The translations under genes were made by a program, and so were the position numbers. From assembly GCF_006716565.1 (NCBI RefSeq), contig NZ_VFPG01000001.1, positions 2,480,001-2,544,000 on the forward strand: DNA of 64,000 nucleotides, written 5' to 3'. The notes under the pieces were generated by a model. The model did not search any database. It saw only the letters and a program-made list of their open reading frames with translations, and was not told the origin of the DNA. Origin of the DNA: Nocardia bhagyanarayanae (GTDB taxonomy: Bacteria; Actinomycetota; Actinomycetes; Mycobacteriales; Mycobacteriaceae). Shown one piece after another: positions 63,598 to 64,000 of this stretch. Position 1 is the stretch's first letter; each line of letters begins with the position of its first letter.

Positions 63598-64000
63598 TCA
63601 GCTCGACTCGGCCCGGCCCTCGGTCACCACCGGAAGGCAGGTCTGCACGAAGTCCGCGCCGAAGGTGGTGAGCACGATGCTGCGGTAGTGCACCTTGGTG
63701 CCGAACCCGGAGCGCTTCAACAACTCTCGCACCGGCGACTGCGCTTCGAGCAACTGGTAGCGGTTCGGGTTGTCGACCGGTTCCTTGGCGAACTCGATCA
63801 GCCCGAGCCTGCGCAGATTGGTCAGGTACTGCGGCACCCGGTTCGGGAAACGCAGCCCCGCATGGTCGCCGATCAGCGTGAGCCCGGACAGGTAGCGCTC
63901 GGCGCCGAGCGCCCTCGGTCGTCCGACGCGAATGTCGATCGAGGGCTGCGGTCCGTCTACGTGCAGGAAGCGCAGGATTCGCGCCTCGTCGGGCGTCAGT
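63598..64000 (-). CDS. Abi-alpha (DUF4393)-like protein, partial
   Basis: The last 133 codons of a protein that continues past the right edge. LTPDEARILRFLHVDGPQPSIDIR, then LSGLTLIGDHAGLRFPNRVPQYLTNLRRLGLIEFAKEPVDNPNRYQLLEAQSPVRELL and LTTFGADFVQTCLP resemble the C-terminal part of Abi-alpha/DUF4393 proteins. The name derives from a phage-abortive-infection family, but most actinobacterial copies are not tied to defence, and none of the neighbours suggests it. It is convergent with the ABC-F gene, 15 bp apart. Confidence 0.7.
   Translation of the reverse strand, partial: LTPDEARILRFLHVDGPQPSIDIRVGRPRALGAERYLSGLTLIGDHAGLRFPNRVPQYLTNLRRLGLIEFAKEPVDNPNRYQLLEAQSPVRELLKRSGFGTKVHYRSIVLTTFGADFVQTCLPVVTEGRAESS

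Noticed and set aside
63598..64000. Phage-defence system at the right edge because of the Abi-alpha name
   Set aside because: Neighbours are housekeeping genes and the family name alone is not evidence for abortive infection.

Overview
The window is high-GC actinobacterial DNA, most likely from a Nocardia chromosome. Reasons: two MspA-type porins in tandem resembling the NfpA/NfpB pair of mycolic-acid bacteria; an mprA-mprB-pepD-moaB2 block and a galU-moeA/glp-rimJ-glpR block in the order known from Mycobacterium; an rsmI/pmt/arcA/metG/tatD/rpfB/ksgA/ispE neighbourhood that mirrors the M. tuberculosis Rv1001-Rv1011 region; and strong G/C third-codon bias. All family assignments come from reading the sequence and from memory; no database search was run.

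Layout. 1-2925: edge of a conservon (roadblock protein plus a large sensor kinase). 3281-7636: envelope-stress block mprAB-pepD-moaB2, with matching 11-bp-spaced direct repeats (candidate MprA boxes) before mprA and pepD. 7637-9669: two secreted porins behind a perfect CRP-type site, ended by a strong UUCG hairpin. 10391-16769: 5-FCL/FmdB/SAF genes divergent from galU-moeA/glp-GNAT-glpR. 16850-20243: tRNA-Ala(CGC), a decayed tyrosine integrase and an AT-richer accessory stretch with orphan hypotheticals. 20238-23604: hydrolase, HAD and MFS genes. 24041-25798: four translationally coupled genes for a cobalt-type split-beta nitrile hydratase/thiocyanate hydrolase and its activator. 25982-28385: Tat-exported Dyp peroxidase, MarR regulator and small membrane protein tied together by three copies of one 17-bp operator. 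28522-38511: membrane and envelope proteins (YfhO-like, acyltransferase-SGNH), two RNHCP zinc proteins with an upstream micro-ORF, and two GyrI-like proteins. 38766-44776: acyltransferase-like gene, ThiF-nitroreductase fusion (MoeY/Rv1355c type), GAF-GGDEF-EAL protein and MgtA-like mannosyltransferase. 44773-51314: rsmI, an ABC exporter divergent from a NarL-type two-component system, and pmt. 51314-64000: tandem repeats, GntR/arcA divergent from soxR, SDR, ICL/PEP-mutase, metG, tatD, rpfB, ksgA, copZ, ispE, ABC-F and a partial Abi-alpha protein.

Regulation that can be read from the DNA links several blocks. CRP/GlxR-like sites precede the porins, rpfB and the thiocyanate hydrolase operon. 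MprA-like repeats join mprA and pepD. A MarR-type operator joins a peroxidase to a membrane protein. A SoxR-type dyad lies between soxR and arcA. A CsoR-like dyad precedes an orphan copper chaperone. Several housekeeping genes (galU, rpfB, ksgA) have a -10-like hexamer placed so that the start codon would be the first transcribed base.
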